This document shows positions 1-7,396 of a DNA stretch of 64,000 nt, in pieces. Every line of letters begins with the position of its first letter. The first letter of the stretch is position 1. The DNA comes from Paenibacillus cymbidii. Lineage in GTDB: Bacteria; Bacillota; Bacilli; Paenibacillales; NBRC-103111. The DNA lies in the NCBI RefSeq assembly GCF_004764705.1, contig NZ_SHLX01000009.1, forward strand, positions 1 through 64,000, in the 5' to 3' direction. Under the pieces are notes generated by a model, which was not told where the DNA came from, searched no databases, and was given only the letters and a program-made list of their open reading frames with translations. The position numbers were made by a program, and so were the translations under genes.

Positions 1-1074
1 GTCGCCGGCTCCGCGCGGCTGCGCCGCTTCGCGGCGCGCAACCCCTACCTCGCGCTCGCGTCGGTGTGGATCGCGGCTGCGCTCGCGCTAACCCTGCTGG
101 TGCCGCTGCTCGCGCGGCACCCGAGCAAACCCGCGGCGGCCCCGCCTCCGGCCGCCGTCGTCGACTCGGCCGCCGCGCCGCAGGCGGCCGCAAGCACGCT
201 TGCCGTCAGCGTCTACCTGACGAACGAGAAGCGCGTGGCGAGCGTGCCGATCGAGGCGTATGTGCGCGGCGTCGTCGCCGCGGAGATGCCGATCGACTTC
301 GAGCTCGAAGCGCTCAAGGCGCAGGCGCTGGCGGCGCGCACCTATATCGTGCGCCGGATGGCAGCCGGCGATCACAGCAACATGCCCGTGAAGGAAGCCT
401 GGGTGACCGACACCGTCACGCACCAGGCGTATGTCACGGACGAGCAATTGCGCAAGCAATGGCCGGACGAGGAAACGTACCGCCGCAACATGGAGAAAGT
501 GAACCGGGCGACGAGCGAAACGGAAGGGCAAATTTTGCTGTACGGCGGGGAACCGATCGACGCGACGTTCTTCTCTACCAGCAATGGCTATACGGAAAAT
601 TCGGAAGACTACTGGTCCGTCTACATTCCTTATTTGCGCAGTGTGCCGAGTCCGTGGGACCGCCAGCTGTCGCCGAAGTTTACGACGACCGTTACGATGA
701 AGGTCGCCGATTTTGCGGCCAAGCTGGGTTTGCGCGCCAGCGCGGCGGCAGGTGCGGCCGCGGCGGGAACGACGGTGCTGGAGCAAACCGCCGGACACCG
801 GATCAAACGGCTGTCGATCGCCGGCACGCGCTTCACCGGCCGCGACGTGCGCGAGAAGCTTGGCCTGGCCTCCGCCCAGTTCAGCTGGAAAGCCAAAAAC
901 GGCCAGGTCGAAATCACCTCGACCGGCTACGGACACGGCGTAGGCATGAGCCAGTGGGGAGCGAACGGCATGGCCAAGGAAGGCAAAACGGCGGAGCAAA
1001 TCGCTACCTACTATTATACGGGCATTTCGATAGGCCCGGACGATCCGTTCGTGCAGCGGATTGCGGGCGGCTAA
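1..1074 (+). CDS. spoIID: Stage II sporulation protein D (SpoIID), 5' end outside window
   Basis: SpoIID is a membrane-anchored lytic transglycosylase that cleaves septal peptidoglycan with SpoIIM and SpoIIP during engulfment of the forespore. The reading frame is open to the first base, so the true start lies upstream; a GTG at 64 would give 336 residues, but the frame before it still encodes basic residues that suit a cytoplasmic N-terminus. A hydrophobic segment follows, then an Ala/Pro-rich linker. The conserved block VVAAEMPIDFELEALKAQ contains the glutamate that is catalytic in B. subtilis SpoIID, and the C-terminal GYGHGVGMSQWGANGMA block is typical of the family. Downstream lies spoIIQ, a partner in the same engulfment process. 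The identification is secure. Confidence 0.95.
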   Translation, partial: VAGSARLRRFAARNPYLALASVWIAAALALTLLVPLLARHPSKPAAAPPPAAVVDSAAAPQAAASTLAVSVYLTNEKRVASVPIEAYVRGVVAAEMPIDFELEALKAQALAARTYIVRRMAAGDHSNMPVKEAWVTDTVTHQAYVTDEQLRKQWPDEETYRRNMEKVNRATSETEGQILLYGGEPIDATFFSTSNGYTENSEDYWSVYIPYLRSVPSPWDRQLSPKFTTTVTMKVADFAAKLGLRASAAAGAAAAGTTVLEQTAGHRIKRLSIAGTRFTGRDVREKLGLASAQFSWKAKNGQVEITSTGYGHGVGMSQWGANGMAKEGKTAEQIATYYYTGISIGPDDPFVQRIAGG

Positions 1075-1144
1075 CCCGGCAGCGCGCCGAAACGGTCCGT
1101 TGTCTCACAATCTCGCGTTCTCTTGAAAAAACCTATCATCTCAC

Positions 1145-1173
1145 GTATAAAACCCCACGATCTGGCAACAATG
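1145..1173 (+). promoter_or_regulatory. Candidate SigF promoter of spoIIQ
   Basis: GTATA at 1145-1149 is followed after 14 bases by GGCAACAATG at 1164-1173. This fits the SigF pattern (GYATA, about 15 bases, GGnnAnAnT), and spoIIQ is a SigF gene in B. subtilis. The spoIIQ start codon is 19 bases downstream. Confidence 0.6.
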
Positions 1174-1192
1174 GCTGATGAGGTGATAGAAC

Positions 1193-1936
1193 ATGAATGA
1201 TCAAACCAAAGAGAAACGCAAGGAAGAAGCTCCTCAATCTACAGAGCGAGCGCAAACGGCAGCCACTGGAGGATCGTGGAAAAGATTGCTCTCCCGTAAA
1301 TGGGCTTTCCCGGCAATCTACATGGTCGCGGCTGCACTCATCCTAACCTTCATGTGGGTGTACCAGCAATATGGCACCCGCGGCACGTCGGGCAGCTCGG
1401 TAACTTCCGAACTGAACAAGACGAGCAAAACGGTTACCGATGCGACGACCAAAAACGGCGGGGCGCTTCCGGCGGCAACAACTGCCGAAACGATGCGCTG
1501 GCCGGTGAAGGACGCAGCCGAAGTGCAAACGATGCTGACGCACTACGATTCGAGCGCGACGGCGGAAGCCAAGGAAGCCGCGATGGTCGAATATGGCGAC
1601 ACGTTCATCCCGCACGCCGGCATCGATCTTGCCCGCAAGGACAACCAGACATTCGACGTCCTCGCGGCGCTGAGCGGCAAAGTGACACACATCGAGAAGC
1701 ATCCGCTTAACGGCAATGTGGTCGAAATCACGCACGACAACGGGCTGGTCACCGTGTACCAAAGCCTGGACGAAGTCAAAGTAACCCAGGGCGCAACCGT
1801 CAAGCAAGGCGACGTGATCGCCAAGGCGGGACGCAACGAACTGGAGAAGGAAGACGGCGTTCACGTGCACTTCGAAGTGCGTCAAGGGCAAGACGGACCT
1901 GCGGTCAATCCGGAGCAGTTCCTCGCAGCCAAATAA
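1193..1936 (+). CDS. spoIIQ: Stage II sporulation protein Q (SpoIIQ), LytM/M23 domain
   Basis: SpoIIQ is a forespore membrane protein that pairs with SpoIIIAH across the intermembrane space and is needed for engulfment and SigG activity. The 247-residue product has a basic N-terminus, one membrane segment at about residues 39-58, a low-complexity linker and a LytM fold at about 135-245. Both zinc-ligand motifs are present: H141-x3-D145 and H224-x-H226. B. subtilis SpoIIQ is reported to have lost one of these residues, whereas clostridial versions keep them, so this copy may be an active or zinc-binding endopeptidase. ATG 1193 has a good Shine-Dalgarno sequence (AGGTGAT) just upstream. Its position between spoIID and spoIIID supports the name. 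Confidence 0.93.
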   Translation: MNDQTKEKRKEEAPQSTERAQTAATGGSWKRLLSRKWAFPAIYMVAAALILTFMWVYQQYGTRGTSGSSVTSELNKTSKTVTDATTKNGGALPAATTAETMRWPVKDAAEVQTMLTHYDSSATAEAKEAAMVEYGDTFIPHAGIDLARKDNQTFDVLAALSGKVTHIEKHPLNGNVVEITHDNGLVTVYQSLDEVKVTQGATVKQGDVIAKAGRNELEKEDGVHVHFEVRQGQDGPAVNPEQFLAAK

Positions 1937-1976
1937 TGAAATTCGAGGGCCGGCGTTGCAAACGCTTCGCCGGCGG

Positions 1977-2009
1977 CGCAGAAGGACAACTCCTTCTGCG
2001 TTTTCTTTT
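1977..2009 (+). terminator. Intrinsic terminator after spoIIQ
   Basis: A 10-bp perfect stem (CGCAGAAGGA pairing with TCCTTCTGCG, loop CAAC) is followed by TTTTCTTTT. It separates the spoIIQ transcript from spoIIID. Confidence 0.85.
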
Positions 2010-2052
2010 GAAAAAATGTTTCCGATTGGCTTGTCAGCCGGACGCAACAGAG

Positions 2053-2079
2053 CATATATAGGCTCGCTCCTCATATAAT
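2053..2079 (+). promoter_or_regulatory. Candidate SigE promoter of spoIIID
   Basis: CATATA at 2053-2058 and CATATAAT at 2072-2079 are 13 bases apart, matching the mother-cell SigE pattern. spoIIID is SigE-dependent in B. subtilis. Confidence 0.5.
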
Positions 2080-2113
2080 GTACCAAACTATCTCGAGTAG
2101 GGAGGCGAGGGGA

Positions 2114-2404
2114 GTGCACGATTACATCAAAGAGCGTACGATCAAGATCGGTCGCAGTCTCGTGGAAACGCGGAATACGGTTCGCACGATAGCCAAGGAA
2201 TTCGGTGTTTCCAAAAGCACGGTCCACAAGGACTTAACCGAGCGGCTGCCTGAAATCAACCCGGATCTTGCCAATCAGGTGAAAACCATCTTGGAATATC
2301 ACAAATCGATTCGGCACCTGAGGGGAGGAGAAGCGACCAAGATCAAGTACAAGAAGACGCGGTATTACAAAACGCCCGATCAGCTTGTACAGCTTCAGTC
2401 GTAG
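2114..2404 (+). CDS. spoIIID: Sporulation transcription factor SpoIIID
   Basis: SpoIIID is the small mother-cell DNA-binding protein that turns SigE-dependent genes on or off and prepares for SigK. The product starting at GTG 2114 is 96 residues and begins VHDYIKERTIKIG, as in other Bacillales SpoIIID proteins. It contains the recognition segment EFGVSKSTVHKDLTERL (helix-turn-helix) and the basic tail RHLRGGEATKIKYKK. An upstream in-frame ATG at 2078 adds 12 residues that are not part of the family, overlaps the putative SigE -10 box and lacks a ribosome site. GTG 2114 is preceded by a strong GGGAGGCGAGGGGA stretch. mbl follows, as in B. subtilis. Confidence 0.96.
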   Translation: MHDYIKERTIKIGRSLVETRNTVRTIAKEFGVSKSTVHKDLTERLPEINPDLANQVKTILEYHKSIRHLRGGEATKIKYKKTRYYKTPDQLVQLQS

Positions 2405-2580
2405 CTCGTTCGCCGCACTCCCCCCTGTGAAAAAAATGCGCGTTCGGAGCGGATGAAAAAGAGGATTTTGGCGAAACTTGACGAATGTACCTTATAAGCA
2501 GCTTTATACCCATTAAAGGATCGCTCACCATCTGTTTCGTTGCGGGATGGCCGGTAAGTTCAGGGAGGATATGTTTCACT

Positions 2581-3579
2581 ATGTTCAGTAAGGATATCGG
2601 GATCGATTTGGGTACGGCAAACGTTCTGATTCATGTGAAAGGCCGGGGGGTCGTGCTTAACGAGCCGTCGGTCGTCGCGATCGAGAACGACACGAAACGG
2701 GTTCTCGCCGTCGGCGAAGAGGCGTTTCGCATGGTCGGGCGTACGCCCGGCAACATTGTCGCCATCCGTCCGCTGCGGGACGGCGTTATTGCCGACTTCG
2801 AAATTACGGAAATGATGCTGCGGCATTTCATCAATAAAGTGGGCGGCAAGATGTGGTACAGCCGTCCGCGCATTCTGATCTGCGCTCCGACCAACATTAC
2901 GTCGGTCGAACAGAAAGCGATCCGCGAAGCGGCGGAACGCAGCGGCGCGCGCGAAGTGTTTCTGGAGGAAGAACCGAAAGCCGCGGCGATCGGCGCGGGC
3001 ATGGACATTTTCCAGCCGAGCGGCAACATGGTGGTCGATATTGGAGGAGGGACGACGGACGTCGCGGTTCTGTCGATGGGCGACATCGTCACCTCCTCTT
3101 CGATCAAAGTGGCGGGGGACAAGTTCGACTCGGCGATCATGAAATATATCAAGACGAAGTACAAGCTCCTGATCGGCGAACGCACGTCGGAGGACATCAA
3201 GGTGAAGATCGGCTCCGTTTATTCGGACACGCGCGTCGAAGAAATGGATATTCGCGGCCGCGATATGGTGTCCGGTCTGCCGCAGACGATTACGGTCAAT
3301 TCGCGCGAGGTGAAAGACGCGTTGTGGGAACCGGTGTCGGCGATCGTCGCTTCCGCCAAGACGGTGCTGGAGCGTACGCCCCCGGAGCTGTCGGCGGACA
3401 TTATCGATCGCGGCGTCATCCTGACGGGAGGCGGCGCGATGCTTCACGGTCTCGACCAATTGCTGGCGGACGAGCTCAAGGTGCCGATCATTATCGCCGA
3501 AGACCCGATGCACTGCGTGGTGAAAGGGACCGGCGCGATGCTGGACAACCTCGACAAAGTGAGCAAGCGCAAAGTATAA
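2581..3579 (+). CDS. mbl: Rod-shape protein Mbl (MreB-like actin homologue)
   Basis: Mbl is a membrane-associated bacterial actin that guides lateral-wall peptidoglycan synthesis. ATG 2581 gives 332 residues, close to B. subtilis Mbl. The N-terminal phosphate-1 loop DIGIDLGTANVLIHVKGRG, the phosphate-2 motif VVDIGGGTTDVAVLS and the adenosine motif GVILTGGGAMLHGLD are all present. The start is set by a GGGAGG ribosome site about 12 bases upstream; an ATG-like extension from 2485 is not conserved in the family. The spoIIID-mbl-flhO order distinguishes it from mreB and mreBH, which lie elsewhere in Bacillales. Confidence 0.95.
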   Translation: MFSKDIGIDLGTANVLIHVKGRGVVLNEPSVVAIENDTKRVLAVGEEAFRMVGRTPGNIVAIRPLRDGVIADFEITEMMLRHFINKVGGKMWYSRPRILICAPTNITSVEQKAIREAAERSGAREVFLEEEPKAAAIGAGMDIFQPSGNMVVDIGGGTTDVAVLSMGDIVTSSSIKVAGDKFDSAIMKYIKTKYKLLIGERTSEDIKVKIGSVYSDTRVEEMDIRGRDMVSGLPQTITVNSREVKDALWEPVSAIVASAKTVLERTPPELSADIIDRGVILTGGGAMLHGLDQLLADELKVPIIIAEDPMHCVVKGTGAMLDNLDKVSKRKV

Positions 3580-3601
3580 CGGCGTTTCCGACAGGCCGGA
3601 C

Positions 3602-3629
3602 TAAACAATCGGACGTTCGGATTCGATAT
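3602..3629 (+). promoter_or_regulatory. Candidate SigD (flagellar) promoter for flhO-flhP
   Basis: TAAA at 3602-3605 and TTCGATAT at 3622-3629 are 16 bases apart. This is close to the SigD pattern (TAAA, about 15 bases, GCCGATAT), and flhO-flhP are SigD genes in B. subtilis. The flhO start is about 145 bases downstream. Confidence 0.5.
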
Positions 3630-3774
3630 ACCATGTATAGCGTCAAGACGGCTAGGCAGATGCTTCCGAAGTAAGTTTTTGCTCGCAAGGAAGTGGCCGG
3701 GGAAGTATCGCAAAACCTTTTCGTTAGAGGTGAGAGTTTAGCAAGCTAAACTCCCTATATTAGGAGGTACGCTT

Positions 3775-4677
3775 ATGCTGAGAGGCTTGTACACGTCGGC
3801 GGCGGGCATGATTTCGCAGCAGCGCAAGCACGATACGATCACGAACAATATTTCCAATCTCAATACGCCGGGCTTCAAGCAGGGCAACGCGGTGTCGCGT
3901 TCGTTTCCGGAAATGCTGATCTCGCTCGTGGGCAAGGACGAGGGGCAGACGGAAGTCAGGCAGATCGGACGGCTGAATACCGGCGTGTTCGCCGAGGAGG
4001 ATTTGTCGATCTACGTGCAGGGCGATCTGTCCGAGACGAAGAATCCGCTCGACATGGCGATCATTTCCAACATTCAGGTGCCCGGATTGGCCTTCGACGG
4101 CGCGGGCAAAGCGATGACGCCGGACGGTCAGAAGGTGTTCCAGCCGCAAGCGTTTTTTACGGTGCTCGATAACGAGGGACAGGAACGGTATTCGCGCAAC
4201 GGCAAGTTTGCCGTGAACGATACGGGCGAGCTCGTATCCTCGGAAGGCTATCGCGTGCTTGGTGCAGACGGCCAGCCGATCGTGCTGCGCGATAACGCCA
4301 CCGGCGAATTCATTTCGAGCGCCAAGGTGACGCCGACCGGCCAATTCGTCGATGCGGTGAACGGCGTGCCGCTGCTGGATGCGCAAGGCAACCAGATTGC
4401 GCTGCGCATCTCGCGGGTGGACAACCCGAACCGGCTCGTTCGCGAAGGCAATGGCGTGTACCGGATCAATGCCGGCGACGAAGGGCTCGTAACGGTGGCG
4501 GTGCCGAACAACGAAGTGCAAATCCGGCAAGGCTTCATCGAACGGTCGAACGTCGACGCCGCGCAGTCGATGGTCGACATGAACGCCGCGCTGCGCGCGT
4601 ACGAAACGAATCAGAAGATGGTGCAATATTACGACAAGAGCCTGGAGAAGGCTGTCAACGAAGTAGGCCGCGTCTAG
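3775..4677 (+). CDS. flhO: Flagellar hook-basal body rod protein FlhO (FlgF-like)
   Basis: This is a secreted axial component of the flagellar rod, exported through the flagellar type III apparatus. The 300-residue product opens MLRGLYTSAAGMISQQRKHD and continues TITNNISNLNTPGFKQ, the N-terminal coiled-coil and ANNLANVNTPGFK-type signature of rod and hook proteins. It ends with the matching C-terminal helix (SNVDAAQSMVDMNAALRAYE). ATG 3775 follows the ribosome site TAGGAGGT. It pairs with flhP 64 bases downstream, and the two genes sit after mbl as in B. subtilis, so FlhO is a better name than FlgF. Confidence 0.92.
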   Translation: MLRGLYTSAAGMISQQRKHDTITNNISNLNTPGFKQGNAVSRSFPEMLISLVGKDEGQTEVRQIGRLNTGVFAEEDLSIYVQGDLSETKNPLDMAIISNIQVPGLAFDGAGKAMTPDGQKVFQPQAFFTVLDNEGQERYSRNGKFAVNDTGELVSSEGYRVLGADGQPIVLRDNATGEFISSAKVTPTGQFVDAVNGVPLLDAQGNQIALRISRVDNPNRLVREGNGVYRINAGDEGLVTVAVPNNEVQIRQGFIERSNVDAAQSMVDMNAALRAYETNQKMVQYYDKSLEKAVNEVGRV

Positions 4678-4741
4678 CATCCAGGGGCGCGGCAGTTTGA
4701 CGTGGCTCCGATAAGATCGTTCCCAGGAGGTTCCGATTCCG

Positions 4742-5605
4742 ATGAACCATTCGATGATCAATGCGATGGTCAGCATGTCTTCCTTGCAGCAGAAGCTCGA
4801 TGTGATCGCGGGCAATATGGCGAACACCGGCACAATCGGCTTCAAGCGCAAGGAAGCGACTTTCGAAGACATTTTGACGAACATCAAGTCTCAGCCTCCG
4901 GGCTTTCAGAAGGACGGGCGGCTGTCGCCGCTTGGCTTCAACCAGGGCTGGGGTGCCAAGCTGAGCCTGGTGCAGCTCAATATGGAGCAGGGGCCGCTGA
5001 AGGAAACGAGCGTCGATTCCGATATGGCGATCGAAGGCAACGGCTTGTTCGAAATTCAACATATGACGGTCGATGCGAACGGCAACAATGTCACCAATAT
5101 CGCATATACGCGCGACGGTTCCTTCGACTTGGTGATCAATCCGGAAGACCCGGACAACTTGTACCTCGCGACCAAGGCCGGCGACTACGTGCGCGGGACG
5201 GACAATTTGCCGATTCGGGTGCCGGCCGGCGACGGCTACAAGATGGCGGTCAGCGCCGACGGCGTCGTTACGGCGTACAAGCCGGGGGATACGGAGGCGA
5301 CCGAGGTTGTCGGCCAGTTGAAGCTGTTGCGCGTCATCCGGCCGCAATACTTGGAACAAACCGGCGACAATCTGTTCGCGGTCGCGCCGGGGACGAATGT
5401 CGGCGATATTTTGCAGGATGCGAACGCGGCGACCGAACTGGAGAACAAGCCTACTGTGCGGCAAGGCTTTCTGGAACAATCCAATGTCAATTTGAGCGAC
5501 GAAATGACAGATTTGATTATGGTACAACGCGCCTATCAGCTTAGTTCGCGGGCGATCACCTCGTCCGATACGATGATGGGGCTTGCGAACAGCCTGCGCG
5601 TCTGA
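4742..5605 (+). CDS. flhP: Flagellar hook-basal body rod protein FlhP (FlgG-like)
   Basis: This is the second rod protein of the pair, 287 residues. It has the N-terminal signature SLQQKLDVIAGNMANTGTIG plus FKRKEATF, and the C-terminal helix NLSDEMTDLIMVQRAYQLSS characteristic of flagellar rod/hook families. ATG 4742 follows an AGGAGG ribosome site. It is probably co-transcribed with flhO from the SigD-like promoter upstream. Its stop codon overlaps the start of the next small gene (TGATG), indicating translational coupling beyond the flagellar pair. Confidence 0.92.
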   Translation: MNHSMINAMVSMSSLQQKLDVIAGNMANTGTIGFKRKEATFEDILTNIKSQPPGFQKDGRLSPLGFNQGWGAKLSLVQLNMEQGPLKETSVDSDMAIEGNGLFEIQHMTVDANGNNVTNIAYTRDGSFDLVINPEDPDNLYLATKAGDYVRGTDNLPIRVPAGDGYKMAVSADGVVTAYKPGDTEATEVVGQLKLLRVIRPQYLEQTGDNLFAVAPGTNVGDILQDANAATELENKPTVRQGFLEQSNVNLSDEMTDLIMVQRAYQLSSRAITSSDTMMGLANSLRV

Positions 5606-6003
5606 TGACGATGAAGCGTGAAGACCAGGAGCCGAAACGCGGGCCGGAGATAAAACCGGAGGAACGCGAGAGGCCGGAGGACGTGTTTTTCGACACGAAG
5701 CAGTTGAACGAGCTGTTCTCCGGTACGCGGGAGTCGTCGCAACCGCAGCTCAAAGCGTCGCCCGGGAAGCCGAACGCCGCCGGTTCCCAGAAGAAGAAAG
5801 CGCCGCCGCGCAAGAAATGGCCGTTATGGGTGCGTATCGTCTACCAGACGCTGCGTATTGTGATTGTCCCCGTGCTTTCCGTTGCCGCTCTGCTCGTCGG
5901 TCTCGCGATTGGCTATGTGTATTTGGGCGGGCAGCCGATGGACGAAGTATGGCACGTGGAAACATGGAAACATGTATACGATTTGGTTTTTTCTCCGTCA
6001 TGA
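5605..6003 (+). CDS. Small single-pass membrane protein of the EpuA / 'RNA polymerase subunit beta' family
   Basis: The 132-residue product has a long charged, Lys/Pro-rich cytoplasmic N-terminus (about residues 1-73). One membrane helix follows at about 78-100 (IVYQTLRIVIVPVLSVAALL), then a short outside tail with the conserved pattern GYVYLGGQPMDEVWHVETWK. This architecture matches the EpuA-like family, which is often mislabelled as an RNA polymerase beta subunit in databases. I see no polymerase domain. The start overlaps the flhP stop by one base; ATG 5611 two codons later is an alternative. Function is unknown; conserved placement next to envelope genes suggests an envelope role. Confidence 0.75.
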   Translation: MTMKREDQEPKRGPEIKPEERERPEDVFFDTKQLNELFSGTRESSQPQLKASPGKPNAAGSQKKKAPPRKKWPLWVRIVYQTLRIVIVPVLSVAALLVGLAIGYVYLGGQPMDEVWHVETWKHVYDLVFSPS

Positions 6004-6050
6004 CCTGCTGACGTCCTGGCGCGAGCGGATCTCATTCGCACAAAAATCGG

Positions 6051-6076
6051 ACTCCCCGCACGGGAGTTTTATTTTT
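6051..6076 (+). terminator. Intrinsic terminator after the flhO-flhP-EpuA-like operon
   Basis: ACTCCC at 6051-6056 pairs with GGGAGT at 6062-6067 across a 5-base loop and is followed by TTTTATTTTT. Confidence 0.75.
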
Positions 6077-6133
6077 GCCGCATCAACGGTATAATGTAGG
6101 GATGGAGAGAAATCTGTTAGGGGGATAACAGGG

Positions 6134-6658
6134 GTGAACCTGCCGAACACGCTGACCATGCTGCGTTTTATCATGATACCTGTCTATGTGCTGGTGTTTG
6201 CGGCCGGTCATGTGAAAGCGGCTTTTTTTATCCTTGTGTTGGCCGGCTTGACCGATATATTGGACGGGCGGTTGGCGCGCCGCAAAGGCCAGGTGACGCA
6301 AGTGGGCACGATGCTCGATCCGCTGGCGGACAAGACGATGATGCTCACCGTAATCTTGTCGTTCGTCTTTACGAGTATGATTTCGTGGGCGGCGGCGATT
6401 GCGATGTTCATCCGGGATTTGGGCATGATCGCAGGATCCGCCTACTTCTATTTCCGCGGCAAAAAGACGGTCCCGGCCAATACGATGGGCAAGCTGACGA
6501 CGGTGCTGTACTACTTGGCCATTTTGCTGATCGTGTTCGAGTTCGCTTATGCGCAGCAGTATTTGTGGTTTGTGATTATTTTTTCGTTCCTGACTTCTTT
6601 CATTTATATTTATTCGTTCGTAAGGCTGAATCGCAAGCAATACATAGAGAAAGGCTGA
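6134..6658 (+). CDS. CDP-alcohol phosphatidyltransferase (PgsA-like)
   Basis: This integral membrane enzyme transfers a phosphatidyl group from CDP-diacylglycerol to an alcohol; glycerol 3-phosphate, giving phosphatidylglycerophosphate, is the most likely acceptor. The 174-residue product contains the complete family signature DG-x2-AR-x8-G-x3-D-x3-D (starting DGRLARRKGQVTQVG and ending MLDPLADK). About five hydrophobic segments surround it. GTG 6134 follows a GGGGGAT-type ribosome site. The length suits PgsA, but many Paenibacillaceae carry another pgsA near recA, so this could be a paralogue with a different acceptor. Confidence 0.85.
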   Translation: MNLPNTLTMLRFIMIPVYVLVFAAGHVKAAFFILVLAGLTDILDGRLARRKGQVTQVGTMLDPLADKTMMLTVILSFVFTSMISWAAAIAMFIRDLGMIAGSAYFYFRGKKTVPANTMGKLTTVLYYLAILLIVFEFAYAQQYLWFVIIFSFLTSFIYIYSFVRLNRKQYIEKG

Positions 6659-6801
6659 TGCGGCCTCGCAAGCCGTTCCCGTCCGCGCCGGTCGCGCCAC
6701 GCAAGGAAAAGAGCATCGTTTCAGTCAGGCGGTCGCCTGATCGGAACGGTGCTCCCCTATATCAACCTTCAAGCCTGCAGTTCCTGAAGGGACAATGTCT
6801 A

Positions 6802-6830
6802 TTGTAAGTCTTCCGGAGCCAATTTATACT
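6802..6830 (+). promoter_or_regulatory. SigA-type promoter of fabZ
   Basis: TTGTAA at 6802-6807 and TATACT at 6825-6830 have exactly 17 bases between them. The location 34 bases before ATG 6864 supports that start over longer in-frame extensions. The remainder of 6659-6801 shows only a small TCAGGC/GCCTGA inverted repeat at 6725-6740. Confidence 0.6.
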
Positions 6831-6863
6831 GCTAACGTACACAGAGAGGAGCCACCTTTTATC

Positions 6864-7295
6864 ATGCTCGATATCGTACAAATTCAGGAGATTATTCCGC
6901 ACCGCCATCCTTTTCTGCTGATCGATCGCATTCTGGAAGTCGAAGAAGGCAAACGCGCCGTCGGACTGAAAAATGTGACTGTAAACGAACCCTTTTTTGC
7001 CGGACATTTCCCCGGGAAGCCGGTGATGCCGGGCGTGCTGATCGTCGAGGCGCTGGCGCAGGTCGGCGCGGTGGCGATTCTGCTGCCGGAGGCGAACCGC
7101 GGCAAGCTGGCGATGTTCGCCGGCATCGACGAGTTCCGCTTCCGCGGGCAAGTGGTGCCGGGCGATACGCTGCACCTGGAAGTGGAGATTACGCGGCTGA
7201 AAGGCATGGTCGGCAAAGGCCAGGCGACCGCCAAGGTCGGCGAAACGGTCGTGGCGTCCGGCGGGATCATGTTTGCGCTTGTCGCAGGCCAGTAA
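6864..7295 (+). CDS. fabZ: 3-hydroxyacyl-[acyl-carrier-protein] dehydratase FabZ
   Basis: FabZ removes water from 3-hydroxyacyl-ACP in the type II fatty-acid elongation cycle. The 143-residue product starts [20 protein letters not shown], as is typical. It has the hot-dog-fold active-site block [20 protein letters not shown] with catalytic H48 and E62. ATG 6864 follows GAGAGGAG; the frame stays open upstream to 6795, but that extension contains the promoter and is not conserved. fabZ lies near mbl/flhO/flhP in B. subtilis as well. A FapR operator was looked for but not seen. Confidence 0.95.
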   Translation: MLDIVQIQEIIPHRHPFLLIDRILEVEEGKRAVGLKNVTVNEPFFAGHFPGKPVMPGVLIVEALAQVGAVAILLPEANRGKLAMFAGIDEFRFRGQVVPGDTLHLEVEITRLKGMVGKGQATAKVGETVVASGGIMFALVAGQ

Positions 7296-7396
7296 TTGGG
7301 TCGTCTGCCGGAGTTACGGAAGCGGCGTTAATATGGCACTATTATTAATGAAGAAAGACGAAATGCCGACTCGGCCACAGACGGAAGGAGAACAGG

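Noticed and set aside
1343..2227. Long open frame on the minus strand across spoIIQ and spoIIID
   Set aside because: It is antisense to two certain genes, has no ribosome site or family resemblance, and reflects the GC-rich codon pattern.
2478..2510. TTGACG before mbl as a SigA promoter
   Set aside because: The nearest -10-like boxes give 8- or 21-base spacers, so no promoter was assigned.
5605..6003. Annotation as DNA-directed RNA polymerase beta subunit
   Set aside because: It is a short single-pass membrane protein without polymerase motifs; the name is an inherited family label.
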